64,000 bases of DNA. Source: Bordetella genomosp. 9. Lineage in GTDB: Bacteria; Pseudomonadota; Gammaproteobacteria; Burkholderiales; Burkholderiaceae_B. The stretch lies in contig NZ_NEVJ01000003.1 of assembly GCF_002261425.1 (NCBI RefSeq), positions 3,410,001-3,474,000 of the forward strand, written 5' to 3'. Below the pieces are notes generated by a model. The model was not told where the DNA came from. It saw only the letters and a program-made list of their open reading frames with translations, and searched no databases. Below, one piece after another: positions 35,526 to 44,707 of this stretch (its first letter is position 1; each line of letters starts with the position of its first letter). A program made the position numbers and the translations under genes.

Positions 35526-37127
35526 ATGTCTCGATGGTTTACCCGCGCCGTTGCTGGGGGTTTTACCGCCATGGCGATTGCCCTTGGCGCACACGGCAGC
35601 GCCGTGGCCAGGGACCTGGTCGTCGGTCTCAAGACCGAACCCAGTTCGCTCGACCCCCAATACCATTCGCTGACGCCGAACACGCAGATCGCGTTGACCA
35701 TTTTCGATCCGCTGGTGGCCGCCGACAATCAACTCAAGCCGCGTCCCGCGCTGGCGGAATCGTGGACGGTGGACGGCAATGTATGGACGTTCAAGCTGCG
35801 CCCCAATGTGAAGTTCTCCGACGGCACGCCGTTCACGGCTGACGATGTGGTATTCACTTTCGACCGCGTGCCCAAGGTGCCTAATAGTCCATCGCCCTTC
35901 ACGCTGTATCTGAAGGACGTCGCCAAGACCGAGGCGGTCGATCCCCTGACGGTGCGCATCACCACCAAGGGTCCTTCGCCGCTGCTGCTGCCCAACCTGG
36001 GCCAGTTGCCCATTCTGTCGAAGAAGGCCGCGTCCGGCGCCGCGCCGGAAGGCAAGACCACCACCGAGCTGAACGCCGGCGACGGCCTGATCGGCACCGG
36101 CCCGTACAAGTTCGTGTCGTGGAGGCGCGGCGCCGAACTGGTCCTGGCGCGCAACGACAACTACTGGGGCAAGAAACCGGTGTGGGACAAGGTCGTCTAC
36201 AAGCCCATGACCAATGCGGCCAGCCGCGTGGCGGCCCTGCTGGCGGGCGACGTGGACATGATCGAGGATCCCCCGACCGACGACCTGCCCAAGCTCAAGT
36301 CGGACAAGAACCTGTATGTGCAGCAGACGCCTTCGGTGCGTGTGATGTACATCGCGATGGACCAGTTCAATGAAGTGAGCCCCGGCATCACGGACGCCGA
36401 AGGCAAGCCCCTGGCCAAGAACCCGTTGAAAGACATGCGCGTGCGTGAAGCGCTGTCGCTGGCCATCGACCGCAAGGCCATCGAAGATCGCGTGATGGGC
36501 GGCGTTTCCAAGCCGGCGGGCAACCTGCTGCCCTACCCCATGTTCGGCGCGTCGAAGACCTACGCCGAAGCGCCCAAGGCCGACGTCAACAAGGCCAAGA
36601 AGCTGCTGGCCGATGCCGGGTACGCACAGGGTTTCAACATCACGCTGGGCGCGCCCTCGGGCCGTTATATCAACGACTCCAAGGTGGCGCAGGCCATTGC
36701 ATCGATGTGGAGCCGCATCGGCGTGAAAACCAATGTGGAAGCTTCGGCGCCGCCGGTGTTCTTCAAGAACCGCGACTCCTACAAGTACAGCGCCTACCTG
36801 GCTGGCTGGTCGGTGACCAGCGGTGAAATGTCCAACGCGCTGGGTTCGCTGGCGGTGACGTCGGACCCGGCCAAGGGCCTGGGCACGACCAACCGCGGCC
36901 GCTATTCGAATCCCGCGATGGACAAGCTGTACATGGAAGCGGCGACCACGATGGACGACGCCAAGCGCGCCGAGCTGCTGTCCAAGGCGGCCGATATGGT
37001 GATGGCCGACTACGGCTTGCTGCCTGTCCATTTCGAATTGTCCGTGTGGGCGATGAAGAAGGACATCCGGTACGCGGGCCGTTCCGACCAGATGACCGAA
37101 GCACAGGATGTCACGCTGAAGCAATAG
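35526..37127 (+). CDS. ABC transporter periplasmic peptide-binding protein
   Basis: A 533-residue extracytoplasmic solute-binding protein of family 5 (DppA/OppA type). Residues 1-28 are a signal peptide ending GSAVA before RDLVVGLKTEP. The family hallmark PSSLDPQYHSLTPN is near the mature N terminus. AGGAG precedes the ATG. It leads an operon with two permeases, two ATPases and two amidohydrolases, so the ligand is probably a peptide or N-acyl amino acid hydrolysed after uptake. Confidence 0.93.
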   Translation: MSRWFTRAVAGGFTAMAIALGAHGSAVARDLVVGLKTEPSSLDPQYHSLTPNTQIALTIFDPLVAADNQLKPRPALAESWTVDGNVWTFKLRPNVKFSDGTPFTADDVVFTFDRVPKVPNSPSPFTLYLKDVAKTEAVDPLTVRITTKGPSPLLLPNLGQLPILSKKAASGAAPEGKTTTELNAGDGLIGTGPYKFVSWRRGAELVLARNDNYWGKKPVWDKVVYKPMTNAASRVAALLAGDVDMIEDPPTDDLPKLKSDKNLYVQQTPSVRVMYIAMDQFNEVSPGITDAEGKPLAKNPLKDMRVREALSLAIDRKAIEDRVMGGVSKPAGNLLPYPMFGASKTYAEAPKADVNKAKKLLADAGYAQGFNITLGAPSGRYINDSKVAQAIASMWSRIGVKTNVEASAPPVFFKNRDSYKYSAYLAGWSVTSGEMSNALGSLAVTSDPAKGLGTTNRGRYSNPAMDKLYMEAATTMDDAKRAELLSKAADMVMADYGLLPVHFELSVWAMKKDIRYAGRSDQMTEAQDVTLKQ

Positions 37128-37205
37128 CAGCCGGCGAGCGCGTCCGCCGGACGGGCGCGCTGCCCTTCTTTTGGGGGAGGCATGGCATAGCGGCAGGAGA
37201 ATTGT

Positions 37206-38180
37206 TTGTTAGCGACCATCATCCGCAGATTGCTGCAGACCGTCGTCGTCATGCTCGTCATGTCGGCGCTGGTGTTCGGCGGCATCTATCTGGTCGGCGA
37301 TCCGGTGTCCATGATGGCCAGCCCGGACGCCACCGAAATCGAACGCGCGGCCATACGGCAATCGCTGGGGCTGGACCAGCCCCTGTGGCACCAGTACCTG
37401 ATCTTCGTCGGCAAGGCCATCCACGGCGATTTCGGCAATAGCTTCCTGACCGGCGAACCCGCCATGCGGCTGATCCTGGACCGCATGCCGGCCACCATGG
37501 AGCTGGCGGTGGTGGCCATGCTGATGTCGCTGCTGATCGGCATACCGCTGGGCATCCGCGCCGGGCTCAAGCCCAATGCCGCGGGCTCGCGCGCCATCAT
37601 GACGGGATCGGTGCTGGGCTTTTCCCTGCCCAACTTCTGGGTCGGGCTGATGCTGATCATGATTTTCGCCGTGACGCTGGGCTGGCTGCCGGCCAGCGGC
37701 CGCGGCCCGACGGTATCGCTGGGCGGCCTGCGCCTGAGCATCCTGACGCCGGGCGGCTGGGCCAACCTGATCCTGCCGGCGGCCACCATCGCGCTCGCGA
37801 AGTGCGCGACCATCATACGGATCACGCGGGCCGCCACGCGCGAAGCGCTGCCGATGGACTACATCAAGTTCGCGCGCGCCAAGGGCCTGTCGGAATCGCG
37901 CGTCATGCGCGTGCATCTGCTGAAGAACATCCTGATTCCCATCGTGACGGTGGCCGGGCTGGAGTTCGGCCAGGTGGTGGCCTTCGCGGTGGTGACCGAA
38001 TCGGTGTTCTCCTGGCCCGGCATGGGCAAGCTGCTGATCGATTCCATCATCAACCTGGACCGCCCCGTGGTGGTGGCCTATCTGCTGCTTATCGTGTTTT
38101 TCCTGGTCATGCTGAACCTGGTGGTGGACATCATCTACACCGTTCTGGACCCGCGCGTACGATTGGACGGAAGACGATGA
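37206..38180 (+). CDS. ABC transporter permease (DppB type)
   Basis: A 324-residue inner-membrane permease. The binding-protein-dependent signature EALPMDYIKFARAKGLSE is the EAA loop that contacts the ATPases. The start is TTG at 37206, with AGGAGA five bases upstream and no in-frame ATG nearby. It overlaps the next permease by four bases (ATGA). Confidence 0.92.
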   Translation: MLATIIRRLLQTVVVMLVMSALVFGGIYLVGDPVSMMASPDATEIERAAIRQSLGLDQPLWHQYLIFVGKAIHGDFGNSFLTGEPAMRLILDRMPATMELAVVAMLMSLLIGIPLGIRAGLKPNAAGSRAIMTGSVLGFSLPNFWVGLMLIMIFAVTLGWLPASGRGPTVSLGGLRLSILTPGGWANLILPAATIALAKCATIIRITRAATREALPMDYIKFARAKGLSESRVMRVHLLKNILIPIVTVAGLEFGQVVAFAVVTESVFSWPGMGKLLIDSIINLDRPVVVAYLLLIVFFLVMLNLVVDIIYTVLDPRVRLDGRR

Positions 38181-39109
38181 CGACAACGACGACACCCGAG
38201 ACGACCGCCGCGCCGGCGACGCCGGCCGTCAAGGAAGCGGGCCCGTGGCGCCGCTTCGCGGAAGATTTCTTCGCCAGCAAACTGGCCACGCTGGGCCTGG
38301 TGATCCTGGTGGCCTTGATATTGGCGGTGCTGCTGGCGCCGTGGATCGCGCCGCAGAATCCCTACGACATCGGCAACCTGGACATCATGGATTCCAAGCT
38401 GCCGCCGCTGAGTGAAAACGGCGCGGGCGACATGCACTACTGGCTGGGCACCGACGGCCAGGCGCGCGACATGTTGTCGGCGATCCTCTACGGCCTGCGC
38501 ACCAGCATGATGGTGGGCTGTATTTCGGTGTTCTTCGCTTTCGTCATCGGCGCCACGGTGGGCCTGGTGGCAGCCTATTTCGGCGGCCGTGTCGACGCGC
38601 TGCTGATGCGCATCGCCGATATCCAGCTGTCTTTCCCGTCCATCCTGGTGGCGCTGATCCTGCTGTCCATATTGGGCACCGGCGTGGACAAGGTGATCAT
38701 CGCGCTGATCGTCGTGCAGTGGGCGTATTTCGCGCGCACGGCGCGCGGCGCCGCGCTGGTCGAACGCGGCAAGGAGTATGTCGAGGCCGCGCGCTGCATG
38801 TCGCTGGGATCGTGGCGCATCCTGCGCCGGCATCTGCTGCCGAACTGCATGCCGCCGCTGATCGTCGTCGCCACCATAGACCTGGCCCACGCCATCGCGC
38901 TGGAAGCCACCTTGTCCTTCCTGGGCGTGGGCGTGCCGGTGACCGAACCTTCCCTGGGCATGCTGATCTCCAATGGCTTCGAATTCCTGATGTCCGGCCG
39001 CTACTGGATATCGTTCTTTCCCGGCGTGGCCCTGGCCATCGCGATCATCGCCATCAATCTGGTCGGCGACCATCTGCGCGACGTGCTGAACCCGCGCAAT
39101 GCGAACTAG
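38177..39109 (+). CDS. ABC transporter permease (DppC type)
   Basis: A 310-residue second permease. The N-terminal cytoplasmic tail is Thr/Ala-rich, then comes the OppC_N segment (FFASKLATLGLVILVALIL). The EAA loop reads ERGKEYVEAARCMSLGSWRI. I chose the ATG at 38177, which overlaps the stop of the previous gene. It forms a heterodimeric channel with the upstream permease. Confidence 0.93.
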   Translation: MTTTTTPETTAAPATPAVKEAGPWRRFAEDFFASKLATLGLVILVALILAVLLAPWIAPQNPYDIGNLDIMDSKLPPLSENGAGDMHYWLGTDGQARDMLSAILYGLRTSMMVGCISVFFAFVIGATVGLVAAYFGGRVDALLMRIADIQLSFPSILVALILLSILGTGVDKVIIALIVVQWAYFARTARGAALVERGKEYVEAARCMSLGSWRILRRHLLPNCMPPLIVVATIDLAHAIALEATLSFLGVGVPVTEPSLGMLISNGFEFLMSGRYWISFFPGVALAIAIIAINLVGDHLRDVLNPRNAN

Positions 39110-39118
39110 GGGGCATCG

Positions 39119-40150
39119 ATGACGACGACGATGAACCCAGGCGCGCCGGCGTCCCTGCAAGGCGGGCGCGACGCGTCGGCGCCGGTGTTGGACGTCGCGG
39201 GCCTGCGCACGCACTTCTACACTCGCGCCGGCGTGGTCAAGGCGGTCGACGGCGTGGACCTGCGGCTGGGCCAGGGCGAGATCCTGGGCCTGGTCGGCGA
39301 GTCGGGATCGGGCAAGAGCATCACCGGTTTTTCCCTGATCGGCCTGATCGACGAGCCGGGGCGTATCGTGGATGGTTCGATCCGCTTCGATGGCCGCGAA
39401 TTGCGCGGCGCGCCACCCGCGCAGATGCGGGCGCTGCGCGGCAATGACATCGCGATGATCTTCCAGGATCCGATGATGACGCTGAATCCGGTCCTGCGTG
39501 TCGATACGCAGATGATCGAGGCGATCCAGGCGCATCGCAAGATGGACCGCGCCGCGGCCCGCACGCGCGCGCGCGACGTGCTGGCCATGGTGGGTATCCC
39601 GTCGCCGGAGGAAAGGCTGCGCGCCTATCCTCACCAGCTGTCGGGCGGCATGCGCCAGCGCGTGGCCATCGCCATCGCGTTGTTGAACGCGCCGCGCGTG
39701 ATCATCGCCGACGAACCGACCACCGCGCTGGACGTGACCATACAAGGGCAGATCCTGTACGAAGTGCAGAAGCTCTGCCGCGAGACCGGTACGGCGTTGC
39801 TGTGGATCACCCATGACCTGGCCGTGGTATCGGGCCTGGCGGACCGCATCGCCGTCATGTACGCGGGACGCGTGGTGGAAACGGGCTCGACGGCCGACGT
39901 CATCGGGCGCCCATTGCATCCCTATACCCATGGCTTGATGATGTCCATTCCCACGCCGGAAACGCGCGGGCACGATCTGGCTTCGATACCCGGCATGACG
40001 CCGTCGCTGCTGAAACTGCCGCAGGGCTGTGCCTTCCGCACGCGCTGTCCGCGCGCCACCGAGACCTGTCTGCAGGAGCCCCAGTCCGTGGAATGGCGCC
40101 CCGCGCATTGGGTGCGTTGCTGGCATGCCGGCGAACCGGAGGCACGATGA
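39119..40150 (+). CDS. ABC transporter ATP-binding protein (DppD type)
   Basis: A 343-residue ATPase with Walker A GESGSGKS, signature LSGGMRQRV and Walker B VIIADEPTTALD. The C-terminal oligopeptide domain contains the cysteines (CAFRTRCPRATETC) that often bind an Fe-S cluster in this family. It is 9 bp after the permease and overlaps the next ATPase by four bases. Confidence 0.94.
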   Translation: MTTTMNPGAPASLQGGRDASAPVLDVAGLRTHFYTRAGVVKAVDGVDLRLGQGEILGLVGESGSGKSITGFSLIGLIDEPGRIVDGSIRFDGRELRGAPPAQMRALRGNDIAMIFQDPMMTLNPVLRVDTQMIEAIQAHRKMDRAAARTRARDVLAMVGIPSPEERLRAYPHQLSGGMRQRVAIAIALLNAPRVIIADEPTTALDVTIQGQILYEVQKLCRETGTALLWITHDLAVVSGLADRIAVMYAGRVVETGSTADVIGRPLHPYTHGLMMSIPTPETRGHDLASIPGMTPSLLKLPQGCAFRTRCPRATETCLQEPQSVEWRPAHWVRCWHAGEPEAR

Positions 40151-41208
40151 GCACGCAGTCCACACCCATACTGTCGCTGCGCGGCGCCGAGATGCGTTTC
40201 GTGCAGCCCGTCGACCTGGCGGGCCGCATCGCCAACCTGTTCGGCGCGGGTTTGCGCAAGACGGTGGTGCATGCCGTGGCCGGCGTCGACCTTGACGTGA
40301 TGCCGGGCGAAGTCATCGGCGTGGTCGGCGAATCCGGCTGCGGGAAGTCGACGTTGGGCCGCATGATCAGCGGCATCCTGCCGCCGACCGCGGGCAGCAT
40401 CGCCTACGCCGGCCAGCCCGTGGCGGCCATGGACGACAAGCAGCGGCGCGCCTACGAGCTGGGCGTGCAGATGATTTTCCAGGACCCGTATGCATCGCTG
40501 AACCCGCGCATGCGCGTGGAAGAAATCATCGGTGAAGCGCCCATGGTGCACGGCCTGGTCAGCCGCCGCGACCGCAAGGCCTACGTCGCCGAATTGATGC
40601 GCCAAGTGGGCCTGGATCCTGCCTATGCGCAACGCTATCCGCATCAGTTTTCCGGCGGGCAGCGGCAGCGTATCGGCATCGCGCGGGCGCTGGGACTCAA
40701 GCCCAGGGTCATCGTCTGCGACGAAGCCGTGGCCGCGCTGGACGTATCCATTCAGGCGCAGGTGCTGAACCTGTTCGCGCAGCTGCGCCGCGAGCTGGAC
40801 CTGACGTATCTGTTCATCAGCCACAACCTGGGCGTGGTCGGGCATATCTCCGATCGTGTCGCCATCATGTACCTGGGCCGTGTCGTCGAACTGGCGCCCA
40901 CCGATCAGGTGTTCAAGCGCCCCAACCATCCGTACACGCAGGCGCTGCTGAAGGAATTGCCCACGCTGAATCCGGAACGGCGCAGCTTCAAGCCCATACA
41001 GGGCGAATTACCTTCGCCGTTGGCGCCCCCGCCCGGCTGTACCTTCCATCCGCGTTGCCCGCAGGCGATGGACCGTTGCCGCCAGGAGCGCCCCGTGCTG
41101 CGCGAGATCGCGCCCGGGCAGTTGAGCGCCTGCCACCTGAACGACCTGCCGGCCGCCGCGGCGCGGCCGGTCGACTTTCACGCCCGTCCCGTCGCCATGC
41201 AGAGCTGA
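40147..41208 (+). CDS. ABC transporter ATP-binding protein (DppF type)
   Basis: A 353-residue second ATPase with Walker A GESGCGKS, signature FSGGQRQRI and Walker B VIVCDEAVAALD. In the last motif Glu-Ala replaces the usual Glu-Pro. The C-terminal CTFHPRCPQAMDRC cysteine pattern is present. I chose the ATG at 40147, which overlaps the previous stop. It is followed 5 bp later by an amidohydrolase gene. Confidence 0.93.
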   Translation: MSTQSTPILSLRGAEMRFVQPVDLAGRIANLFGAGLRKTVVHAVAGVDLDVMPGEVIGVVGESGCGKSTLGRMISGILPPTAGSIAYAGQPVAAMDDKQRRAYELGVQMIFQDPYASLNPRMRVEEIIGEAPMVHGLVSRRDRKAYVAELMRQVGLDPAYAQRYPHQFSGGQRQRIGIARALGLKPRVIVCDEAVAALDVSIQAQVLNLFAQLRRELDLTYLFISHNLGVVGHISDRVAIMYLGRVVELAPTDQVFKRPNHPYTQALLKELPTLNPERRSFKPIQGELPSPLAPPPGCTFHPRCPQAMDRCRQERPVLREIAPGQLSACHLNDLPAAAARPVDFHARPVAMQS

Positions 41209-41213
41209 ACACC

Positions 41214-42074
41214 ATGCGCACCACAGACCAGCCTTTCGACCCTTACATCCGCATCGAGCCGCGCGCGGCGGCCTTGCCGCTGGTCTGCGATTCGCCGCAC
41301 AGCGGCGTGGTCTACCCCGCGGATTTCGGCTATGCCGTCGATGCCCAGGTATTGCGCACCGGCGAAGACACGCACGTGGATGCGTTGTGGCGCGGGATCC
41401 CCGAGGTGGGCGGCACGCTGATCCTGGCGCAGTTCCCGCGTACCTATATCGACCCCAATCGCGAACCCGACGACATCGATCCCGCGCTGTTGGCCGGGCC
41501 GTGGCCCGATGCGATCCATCCTTCGGAAAAAAGCCGCATCGGGCACGGATTGATCTGGAGCAAGGCCGGCGGCCGGCCCATCTACGACCGCAAGCTGTCG
41601 GTGGAAGAAGTGCGGCATCGTATCCAGGCCTATCACCGGCCTTACCATGCGGCGCTCAGCCGCGACATCGAGGCGGCGTACAAGCAGTTCGGCGCGGTGT
41701 GGCATCTGAACCTGCACTCGATGCCGTCGAATTCGTATGAAGTGCTGCAGGTACCTGGCAATCGTCAGCTGGCGGATTTCGTGCTCGGGGATCGCGATGG
41801 CACCACCTGCGAACCGGAGCTGGTGGACGTGGTCGAGCACTCGCTGCGCGCAAGCGGCTACACCGTGGCGCGCAACGATCCCTTCAAGGGCGTTGCGCTG
41901 ATCGCCCGTCTCGGCAAGCCCGCGCAGCGGCGCCACAGCCTGCAGATCGAGATCCATCGCGGGCAATACATGAATGAACAGACGTTCGAAAAGAACGAGA
42001 AATTTCCGGCCATGCAGGCCGCACTGACCAAGGCGGCGCAGGACGTCGCGCAATATATTCAAAGGCAATTATGA
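41214..42074 (+). CDS. N-formylglutamate amidohydrolase family protein
   Basis: A 286-residue protein of the HutG/N-formylglutamate deformylase family. VCDSPHSGVVYPADF, EDTHVDALW and WHLNLHSMPSNS hold the expected metal-binding histidines and acids. No other histidine-utilisation gene is nearby. It sits at the end of a peptide transporter operon and overlaps an M20 hydrolase, so it probably removes an N-acyl or N-formyl group from an imported amino acid. Exact substrate unknown. Confidence 0.85.
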   Translation: MRTTDQPFDPYIRIEPRAAALPLVCDSPHSGVVYPADFGYAVDAQVLRTGEDTHVDALWRGIPEVGGTLILAQFPRTYIDPNREPDDIDPALLAGPWPDAIHPSEKSRIGHGLIWSKAGGRPIYDRKLSVEEVRHRIQAYHRPYHAALSRDIEAAYKQFGAVWHLNLHSMPSNSYEVLQVPGNRQLADFVLGDRDGTTCEPELVDVVEHSLRASGYTVARNDPFKGVALIARLGKPAQRRHSLQIEIHRGQYMNEQTFEKNEKFPAMQAALTKAAQDVAQYIQRQL

Positions 42075-43273
42075 AAACCCTGGACGAAATCGAGCGCGCG
42101 CATGGCGAGCTCACGGCGATACGCCGCGATATCCATGCACATCCCGAACTGGCTTTCGAGGAAACCCGTACGTCATCGCTGGTCGCCGAAAAACTGCGCG
42201 GCTGGGGCATCGACGTGCATACCGGCTTCGGCAAGACCGGCGTGGTGGGCGTGCTGCAAGGCAAAGGCGGCAAGGGCCGGACGATAGGCTTGCGCGCCGA
42301 CATGGATGCCCTGCCCATGCCGGAGAACAACCGCTTCGCCCACAAGTCCACCATCAGCGGCCGCATGCACGGCTGTGGCCATGACGGCCATACCGCCATG
42401 CTGCTGGGCGCGGCGCAGTACCTGTCGCGGCATCGCGACTTCGCCGGCACCGTGGTGTTCATCTTCCAGCCCGCCGAGGAAAACGGCAACGCCGGCGCGC
42501 GCGCGATGATGCAGGATGGCCTGTTCGACAAGTTCCCCTGCGACGCGGTGTTCGGTATCCACAACATGCCGGGCATGCCCGTCAACGAGTTCGGGATCCG
42601 TCCCGGGCCGACGATGGCGTCCAGCAATCGCTTCACCATTACCATCAAGGGCGTGGGCGGCCATGCCGCGCAGCCGCACAAGACGGTCGATACCATCGTG
42701 ATCGCATCGGAAATGGTCGGCGTGCTGCAGACCGTGGTGTCGCGCACCAGGAACCCGCTGGATACGGCGGTGCTGACGGTGACGCAGATCCACGCGGGCG
42801 ATTCCTTCAACGTGATCCCCGCCGAAGCCGTCATCCGCGGCACGGTGCGTACCTATACCACCGAAGTCCTGGACCTGATCGAGGACACCATGCGGCGCAT
42901 CGTCACGACGCTGCCGCAGGTGTACGGGGGCTCGGGTGAACTCGATTTCGTGCGCGCCTACCCGCCGCTGGTGAACTGGGAGAAGGAAACCGAGTTCGCG
43001 GCGCAGGTCGCGGAAGCGGCGTTCGGCAAGGACAGCGTGAACCGCGCGGTGCCGCCCTTCATGGGCGCGGAGGATTTTTCCTTCTTCCTGCAGAAGGTGC
43101 CGGGCTGTTATATCTTCCTGGGCAACGGTGAAGGCGATCACCGCCTGGAGTCATACCACGGCATGGGGCCCTGCACCCTGCACAATCCCAATTACGACTT
43201 CAACGACGCGCTGCTCCCGGTGGGTGCGACGTATTGGGTCAAGCTGGTGGACACCTTCATGAAGCAGGCGTAG
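42071..43273 (+). CDS. M20-family amidohydrolase (hippurate hydrolase-like)
   Basis: A 400-residue dinuclear-metal amidohydrolase of the HipO/IAA-amino-acid hydrolase group. The metal ligands are in CGHDGH (102-107) and PAEE (E136, E137), with the late histidine in PPFMGAEDFSFF. The dimerisation domain GVGGHAAQPH is present. It overlaps the previous gene by four bases. It probably hydrolyses N-acyl amino acids or dipeptides brought in by the transporter. Confidence 0.9.
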   Translation: MKTLDEIERAHGELTAIRRDIHAHPELAFEETRTSSLVAEKLRGWGIDVHTGFGKTGVVGVLQGKGGKGRTIGLRADMDALPMPENNRFAHKSTISGRMHGCGHDGHTAMLLGAAQYLSRHRDFAGTVVFIFQPAEENGNAGARAMMQDGLFDKFPCDAVFGIHNMPGMPVNEFGIRPGPTMASSNRFTITIKGVGGHAAQPHKTVDTIVIASEMVGVLQTVVSRTRNPLDTAVLTVTQIHAGDSFNVIPAEAVIRGTVRTYTTEVLDLIEDTMRRIVTTLPQVYGGSGELDFVRAYPPLVNWEKETEFAAQVAEAAFGKDSVNRAVPPFMGAEDFSFFLQKVPGCYIFLGNGEGDHRLESYHGMGPCTLHNPNYDFNDALLPVGATYWVKLVDTFMKQA

Positions 43274-43307
43274 CGGTCGCGCCGCGGCCCGCCCGGCCAC
43301 CGCCCGC

Positions 43308-43757
43308 CTACTCCGCGGGCGGCGAGGCGGCGGCATGTATCCGTGGCAGGTTGACTTCGATCCAGTCCGCCAGCAGGCGGACTTTTTCCGCGCATTCCAG
43401 GCCTAGCGGCGTGAGCCGGTATTCGACGTGCGGCGGCACGACCTGGTAGGCCTTGCGATCGACCAGGCCATCGGCTTCCAGCCATTGCAAGGTCTGCGCC
43501 AGCATGCGTTCGCTGACGCCGCCGATGGTGCGCTTCAGTTCGCTGAAGCGATGCATGCGCTGCTCCAGGGTGATCAGGACCAGCACGCCCCACCGGCTGG
43601 TGACGTGCTTGAGGACGTCGCGCGACGGGCAATCGGCGGCGAGCAGGTCGCCGCGCAGCAGGCGCTCGGACAGCGAACCGGCCGACGCTCCCGATGGGGG
43701 CTGATCGGACGATGTGGCTGAGCTGGGCAGCGCGGAGGTCATATCCCGGGCACTCAT
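43308..43757 (-). CDS. HxlR-family transcriptional regulator
   Basis: A 149-residue winged-helix regulator. The HxlR core CPSRDVLKHVTSRWGVLVLITL contains the family's conserved cysteine, followed by RFSELKRTIGGVSERMLAQTLQWLEADGLV. It is divergent from a QorB-like quinone reductase, the same pairing as ytfH/ytfG in E. coli. It may sense quinones or electrophiles through the cysteine. Confidence 0.9.
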   Translation of the reverse strand: MSARDMTSALPSSATSSDQPPSGASAGSLSERLLRGDLLAADCPSRDVLKHVTSRWGVLVLITLEQRMHRFSELKRTIGGVSERMLAQTLQWLEADGLVDRKAYQVVPPHVEYRLTPLGLECAEKVRLLADWIEVNLPRIHAAASPPAE

Positions 43758-43792
43758 ACTTACCTTTATGTACGTACTTACGAAAGATAAGT
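43758..43792. promoter_or_regulatory. Inverted repeat between hxlR and qorB-like gene
   Basis: ACTTACCTTT (43758-43767) and AAAGATAAGT (43783-43792) form a 9-of-10 inverted repeat around the palindrome GTACGTAC, directly at the HxlR start codon. It is a candidate operator for autoregulation and control of the divergent gene. Confidence 0.5.
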
Positions 43793-43838
43793 AATACTGC
43801 TAGATTGGCTCCGTCGTCAATCCAAACGGAGTTTTCCC

Positions 43839-44684
43839 ATGACTATCGCCATTACGGGCGCCACCGGCCAACTGGGCCGCCTGGTCGTCCAGGAATTGCT
43901 GCGCACGGTTCCCGCCGGAGAACTCGTGGCGCTGGTCCGTACGCCCGCCAAGGCCGCGGACCTGGGCATCGCGGCGCGCCCGGCCGACTACACGCGGCCG
44001 GAGACCTTGCCGGCTGCCCTGGCCGGCGTCGATACGCTGTTGCTGATCTCGGGCAATGAAGTGGGGCAGCGCATCGCCCAGCACCGCAACGTGGTCGACG
44101 CCGCGCAGCGCGCCGGCGTGCGGCGCATCGTCTATACCAGCCTGCTGCATGCCGACACGTCGCCCCTGAGCCTGGCGCCGGAGCACCTGGAAACCGAGAA
44201 CGCCATCAAGGCATCCGGCCTGGCCTACACGCTGCTGCGCAACGGCTGGTACATCGAGAACCATACCGGCGCGATCGCGCCGGCCCTGGCCACCGGCGTG
44301 CTCGCCGGCGCTTCGGGCGAAGGCAAATTTTCCGCCGCGGCGCGGGGCGATTACGCGCTGGCGGCCGCTACCGTGCTGACGGGCTCGGGCCATGAGGGCA
44401 AGACCTATGAACTGGCCGGCGACGACCCCTATACCCGCGCCCAGTTCGCCGCCGAGGTCGCCCGCCAGGCCGGCAAGCCCGTGGTCTACCGCAACATGAC
44501 GGAGGCCGAGTATGCGCAGGCCCTGGCCGGCGTCGGCCTGCCCGCCCCCATTGCCCAGGCCGTGGCCAGTTGGGACGCCTTGGCCGCCGATGGCGCGCTC
44601 TACGACGACAGCGGCGTGCTGGCGAAGCTGATCGGCCGGCCGACGACGCCGCTGTCCAAGGTGATCGCCCAGGCCTTGGCCTGA
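43839..44684 (+). CDS. qorB: NAD(P)H:quinone oxidoreductase, QorB/NmrA-like
   Basis: A 281-residue atypical SDR of the NmrA group. The Rossmann motif ITGATGQLG is at the N terminus, followed by ALVRTPAKAADL. YTSLLHADTSPLSLAPEH is close to that of E. coli QorB (YtfG), which reduces quinones with NADPH. Its divergent HxlR neighbour supports this. It converges on an acyl-CoA dehydrogenase 23 bp away. Confidence 0.85.
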   Translation: MTIAITGATGQLGRLVVQELLRTVPAGELVALVRTPAKAADLGIAARPADYTRPETLPAALAGVDTLLLISGNEVGQRIAQHRNVVDAAQRAGVRRIVYTSLLHADTSPLSLAPEHLETENAIKASGLAYTLLRNGWYIENHTGAIAPALATGVLAGASGEGKFSAAARGDYALAAATVLTGSGHEGKTYELAGDDPYTRAQFAAEVARQAGKPVVYRNMTEAEYAQALAGVGLPAPIAQAVASWDALAADGALYDDSGVLAKLIGRPTTPLSKVIAQALA

Positions 44685-44707
44685 GCCGGCTGGCCGCCGC
44701 GCCGGAT

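Noticed and set aside
35520..37124. 534-codon minus-strand frame over the peptide-binding protein gene
   Set aside because: Antisense shadow. The plus strand has a signal peptide, Shine-Dalgarno and complete family sequence.
38135..40165. 676-codon minus-strand frame over the transporter genes
   Set aside because: Antisense shadow of the DppC and DppD type genes, with His/Arg/Asp-rich translation.
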